This document shows, piece after piece, positions 60,397 to 64,000 of a stretch of DNA of 64,000 nt. A model generated the notes under the pieces. The model was not told the DNA's origin. It saw nothing but the letters and a program-made list of their open reading frames with translations, and did not search any database. Numbering within the stretch: position 1 is the stretch's first letter; each line of letters opens with the position of its first letter. This DNA comes from Sympetrum striolatum (lineage: Eukaryota; Arthropoda; Insecta; Odonata; Libellulidae), in contig OX388349.1 of NCBI GenBank assembly GCA_947579665.1, positions 25,762,459 through 25,826,458 on the forward strand, written 5' to 3'. A program made the translations under genes and the position numbers.

Positions 60397-62526
60397 TGGG
60401 AGATCGGGGCTGGTTGGCCCGGTTTTTTTAATTGTATTTTATATTATTGTTTGCACATATTTAAACTTATGAAATTATTGCTAAATTTTTGATGAATTCT
60501 TACTGAATCTGGATGGAAATTATTAAACTTGAAAATATGAGTTAAAAATTAAAAAATATAATAATTACTGGATGTATGTCGAGTGGGCCAATCAGCCCCT
60601 ACATCGGGGTAAGTTGGCCCAGAGGCTGGAGCACGTTAACCCATATAATCTTTTGATAAGTTAAACTAGTATAACTTTAGGAAATCAAAATATAACTAAT
60701 GGTTATCAGTAAATACCTTAAAAGGCTACAGGATTAGGCAAGCAAATGTGGAATCAAACAATAAATACATTGCCACATCTAATACTAAATCAAAAGCTTT
60801 ATGGAAAGTAATCAATGCTGAGACTCAACTTAACTCTGAAAGCTGCTTAATAAATATGTCACCTGATGTCTTTAATGATTACTTCACCAATGTAATTGAA
60901 AAGTTAATTGAAGGCTCTAACATAAAACAGCACAATGCATTATAGTATAATATATCTAATAGTTAAATTACTCCAATTCAAAGTAATTTTACTTAGCACC
61001 TGTAACTGAAAAAGAAATATTCAATATAATTGCCTCGTTAAAAACTAGTAACTGCTGTGATATATATGGCATGAATTCAAAGCTGTTAAAAGGCATAGCA
61101 CATGCTATAGCATATCCTCAGATCAAAATTATTAATCATATATTTGAATCTGGTAATTATCCAGAAGAATCAAAAATCACAAAAGTTATCCCAATGCACA
61201 AAAAGGTGAGAAAAATGACCCTTCAAGCCACATACTAATAATAGAGAAAGCATTATTTTCAAGAATGTTTAATTACTTTGAAAAGAACAATCTAATAAGT
61301 CTCACACAATTTGGTTTCCTGAAAGGCAGAGGTGCCATAGAATGTGTCATGTCAATGATCAGTGATATACATTGTTCCTTTGAAAGCAATGAAACTACTC
61401 TAATTTCCTTCAGAGACCTGTGTAAGGCATTCGACAGTGTTTCCCATAAAAAACTTCTTTCAAAATTATACTCCTATGGCATAAGGACTCCTCCTTTGAG
61501 ACTTTTTGAAAGTTAATTGAGAGGCAGATATTAGTGTGAGTCTATAAACAACAAGCTATGTAGTAAAAAACTATTAAAATATGGAAATTAATATAATGCG
61601 TCAGAAAGGAAATTATTTAACAATGACTCAAAGCAACTAACCATGGAAGACTGCCCTTCGTTGATGGTTGGCAGTTTAGGTCGATTGTCGATCGAATATG
61701 ACTTTGATGCAACCTCGACCTATCGAAAACGGTTAAGAACAATTTTTTTGCAGTATCATTACTCTAATGTATGTTATAATGTAAAGTTTGACTGTGTTGT
61801 GTTGATTTGATCATTTGATAGTATATTATTGACATGACCTATACATGTATATGTATGTCGTTGGATAAATAAAAATTATTATTATTATTAATATTATTTA
61901 AGATTATAACAAAATTTACAGGTTCGTGTTTTCTTTTGAAATGCTTTTTATCTCGTGATTATGACGATCTTTTGACCTCTGTAACGTATCAAAATATGTT
62001 TAACTTCGAAAATTATATTATTGATTGAATAAACAGGACGAATAATACATATTATTATCATTAAAATTAACCTTTCATCGTGTTTTAAAAAATATATAGG
62101 ACGGGGCAGGTTGGCCCGGGTGGTCATCATGCCCCGTCGTTTCTGGGCCAACCTGCCCCATCGCCATGTTTACAATAAATTCTATTAGTGACAAAAACCA
62201 CTGAAGATATTTCGAATGTATGCCATACAGAAATAATCCTTAATCTATAAACTTTAATTATACTATTCACCTGTTGCGCCTAAAGTAAGCAAAAGTTAAA
62301 TAAAACACATTTAACCGACGAGTAGAATTTTACTGAAGCACGCATAAAAACAATTAATCGCTACAACTTATCCAAAACTGCTCCGCCGGCAATATTGGTC
62401 CTGTAGATGGAGGGGGACAGTAGTAACAACCTACTGATTGATTCCTAGCACGATCTAGCGTTTATTGTATTAAATAACTCGACTGGGCCAACCAGCCCCA
62501 ATGGCCAAACAGCCCCGGTCTCCCCA
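60397..62526. mobile_element. DNA element rich in GGGGCTGGTTGGCCC motifs, carrying a nested LINE
   Basis: The ends are imperfect inverted repeats: GGGAGATCGGGGCTGGTTGG from 60398 and, inward from 62526, GGGGAGACCGGGGCTGTTTGG. Seven copies of a 15-mer of the form GGGGCnGGTTGGCCC occur in both orientations at 60406, 60585 (inverted), 60606, 62103, 62145 (inverted), 62485 (inverted) and 62503 (inverted, shortened). None is seen elsewhere in the window. They cluster within about 220 bp of the left end and within 425 bp of the right end, with a LINE between. The flanks (TTCATATA left, CTCATTAA right) are too different to prove a target duplication. I cannot assign a superfamily. Confidence 0.65.
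60735..61900 (+). pseudogene. nested LINE fragment, reverse transcriptase and 3' tail
   Basis: Plus-strand islands: YIATSNTKSKALWKVINAET (60766-60825), SPDVFNDYFTNVIEKL (60860-60907), EKEIFNIIASLKTSNCCDIY then GMNSKLLKGIAHA (about 61008-61105), VIPMHKKGEK (about 61185-61215) and LTQFGFLKGRGAIECVMSM (61301-61357). They end with FRDLCKAFDSVSHKKLLSKL (61409-61468), the reverse transcriptase motif A block. These follow the order of a CR1/Jockey-group ORF2. The coding part stops shortly after motif A; then a 3' untranslated-like region runs to an ATAAATAAAAATTATTATT tail (61868-61895). Frameshifts and stops show it is dead. It sits inside the GGGGC-motif element and so inserted after it. Confidence 0.8.
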
Positions 62527-64000
62527 CTCATTAAAAATTCTAATACTGAAATTTTTTGCCGACAAATTTTCTGTACATTACGAGTAAAGAATATTGTTTG
62601 CAACCTGCATTCCTATTTCATATTCATATTGTATAAAAATGCATATCTAGCGAAACCGATCCAACAGGCTCCCCAGAAACCGAAAAGCAGCGGATGGCGT
62701 TTTCTCTTGAATTTTTCATGTTGATCCTTAAACTTAGGTCGTTTACCCCACACGCAGCAGTAGGCAAATCTAATATTGAGGCCAACGTACAGGAGCCAAC
62801 ATTCCCATTCATTATACATTCTCGTTCCGTCTTCACCTTTACAATAGGAACAAAAGGGGATCGGGGCTGCACAAAGTCCCTTTTCATAAAAAAGTCGACC
62901 TTGTACGCGAGCGTAAAAACCCTGAGAGTTTCAAAAAGAGTTCATCATGAAACAATACGGCTGACCTTATAAAAAGCTACAAAACCAGGTATTGGTGAGC
63001 ATCGGCTTAATGATGAAAAGAGATGCCATTGGTATGAGTCTGTTATGTGACGTCATTTCAGCAGTGGAATAAAATTAAAAAACTATATCTCATCAATTAC
63101 GAATATGGAGGTGTATTCGGAATATGAGGCTTTAGGAATGAAGGTCAGGTTCATTTAAAAACATTCCATTGGGAATTGTAAATGAATTATTTAGTGATAG
63201 TGGGCTGGATATGATTGCAGATATTTGTCTACCTCAATCTATCTAAACCTTTATTGCCGACAAACTATTGAATGGCTACGTATTTTTCTAAGCCTCTGAC
63301 GATATTTAGCTTTTATCTCCTTCTTTATCTTTTTTCTGATCGTGATATTATAAAATTAGTTAATTAAAAATTTCTTTTAAGTGAATTCCTGCTGTAGAGT
63401 TTAACGCGCTCAAATGAACTATTTCCAAACAATATGACGAAATATAAAAGATGCTAAAATCTCCATTGTAAATACAGGACTACTACCTTGGTCATCATCC
63501 GCGTTGAGAAGCAATGTAAATTCTCTTATGCCGCACAGATGCATTATTGATTATTTGTTAAGAAATTAATATAAAACTTGTATAATTTAATTACTATCTA
63601 TGTTAAAATCTAAAGTTAGCATCGAGCATGGGAAGGACTTAGTTTAGTCCATCATTGCTCCGTAACGATGTAATAATATTTAAAACTAATAAATTGAACC
63701 ATGCATCCAAGTTGGGCATGGGAGAAAAATAGTAATAAATAGTGAAATACATGAGATGAAAAATATATACCGAATCGAACAAATGGATGAAATGTTTACA
63801 TTTCTTGTGGCTATTCACTATTCGCCTTAAAATAAGGGTTCACAATTACCAAGTTAAAAATATCTACGTCTCTCCTATTTTATCTAGTTTTACTGCTCCA
63901 GTTTCAGGGCTGTAAATTGATTGGAATCGCTATCCTTTTGCATTTTTTTATCATTGGAAGGAGGCAATTAAAAATCTTTCCGTATATTGCCACGTCACAC
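62527..64000. other. no recognised feature
   Basis: AT-rich to the window edge. The segment 62630-62890 is open in several frames but resembles no known protein. No transposon end was identified. Confidence 0.4.

Noticed and set aside
1..64000. CRISPR arrays, bacterial operons, riboswitches or plasmid origins
   Set aside because: The regular repeat at 10.6-10.95 kb is a head-to-tail minisatellite with no spacers, and everything else is eukaryotic in character.

Overview
The window is arthropod, most likely insect, nuclear DNA. It is roughly two-thirds A+T by eye, has no prokaryotic-style operons or dense coding, and shows long non-coding stretches broken by decayed transposable elements of kinds common in insects. 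I could not identify one intact host gene. It reads as intergenic or large-intron DNA. The species cannot be named from sequence alone.

Layout. 1-5 kb: AT-rich, no recognised gene, one GC-richer patch near 2.1-2.35 kb. 5.0-7.5 kb: a piggyBac-like transposon flanked by TTAA with a broken minus-strand transposase and strong subterminal inverted repeats. 8.85-10.02 kb: a broken protein-primed-type family B DNA polymerase gene (Polinton/Maverick type, minus strand), ended at its exonuclease I motif by a Penelope-type tail. 10.6-11.1 kb: a 56-bp minisatellite followed by a 22-bp-arm foldback. 15.2-17.4 kb: a tRNA-like sequence, a possible second piggyBac-type mini-element and a non-autonomous hAT element. 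19.8-20.25 kb: a tRNA-derived SINE and a LINE tail. 22.9-24.2 kb: a decayed copy of a multicopy arthropod ORF that I know only as uncharacterised. 26.7-27.0 and 43.7-43.9 kb: two 3' ends of one LINE family in opposite orientation. 30.67-30.92 kb: a perfect 89-bp foldback of Penelope-type tail between 12-bp direct repeats. 35.3-36.5 kb: tRNA-like promoter pieces. 40.86-42.14 kb: a solo LTR. 43.2 and 48.6 kb: Tc1/mariner remnants. 50.2-52.1 kb: a decayed APE-type LINE. 54.5 kb: a third Penelope-type tail foldback. 56.0-56.9 kb: an 864-bp element with 98-bp inverted termini starting CACAGTG and a 5-bp duplication, resembling Transib. 57.2 kb: a tRNA-like sequence. 60.4-62.5 kb: a DNA element carrying seven copies of a 15-mer, with a LINE nested inside.

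How they relate. No functional pathway is encoded. The main signal is a layered transposon record: cut-and-paste elements (piggyBac, hAT, Tc1/mariner, Transib-like), retroelements (LINEs, solo LTR, Penelope-type tails, tRNA SINEs) and a self-synthesising Polinton fragment, some nested. The most interesting points are the three hammerhead-like Penelope tails that all sit in inverted arrangements, the Transib-like ends with a recombination-signal-like heptamer, and the palindromic subterminal motifs of the piggyBac-type elements.
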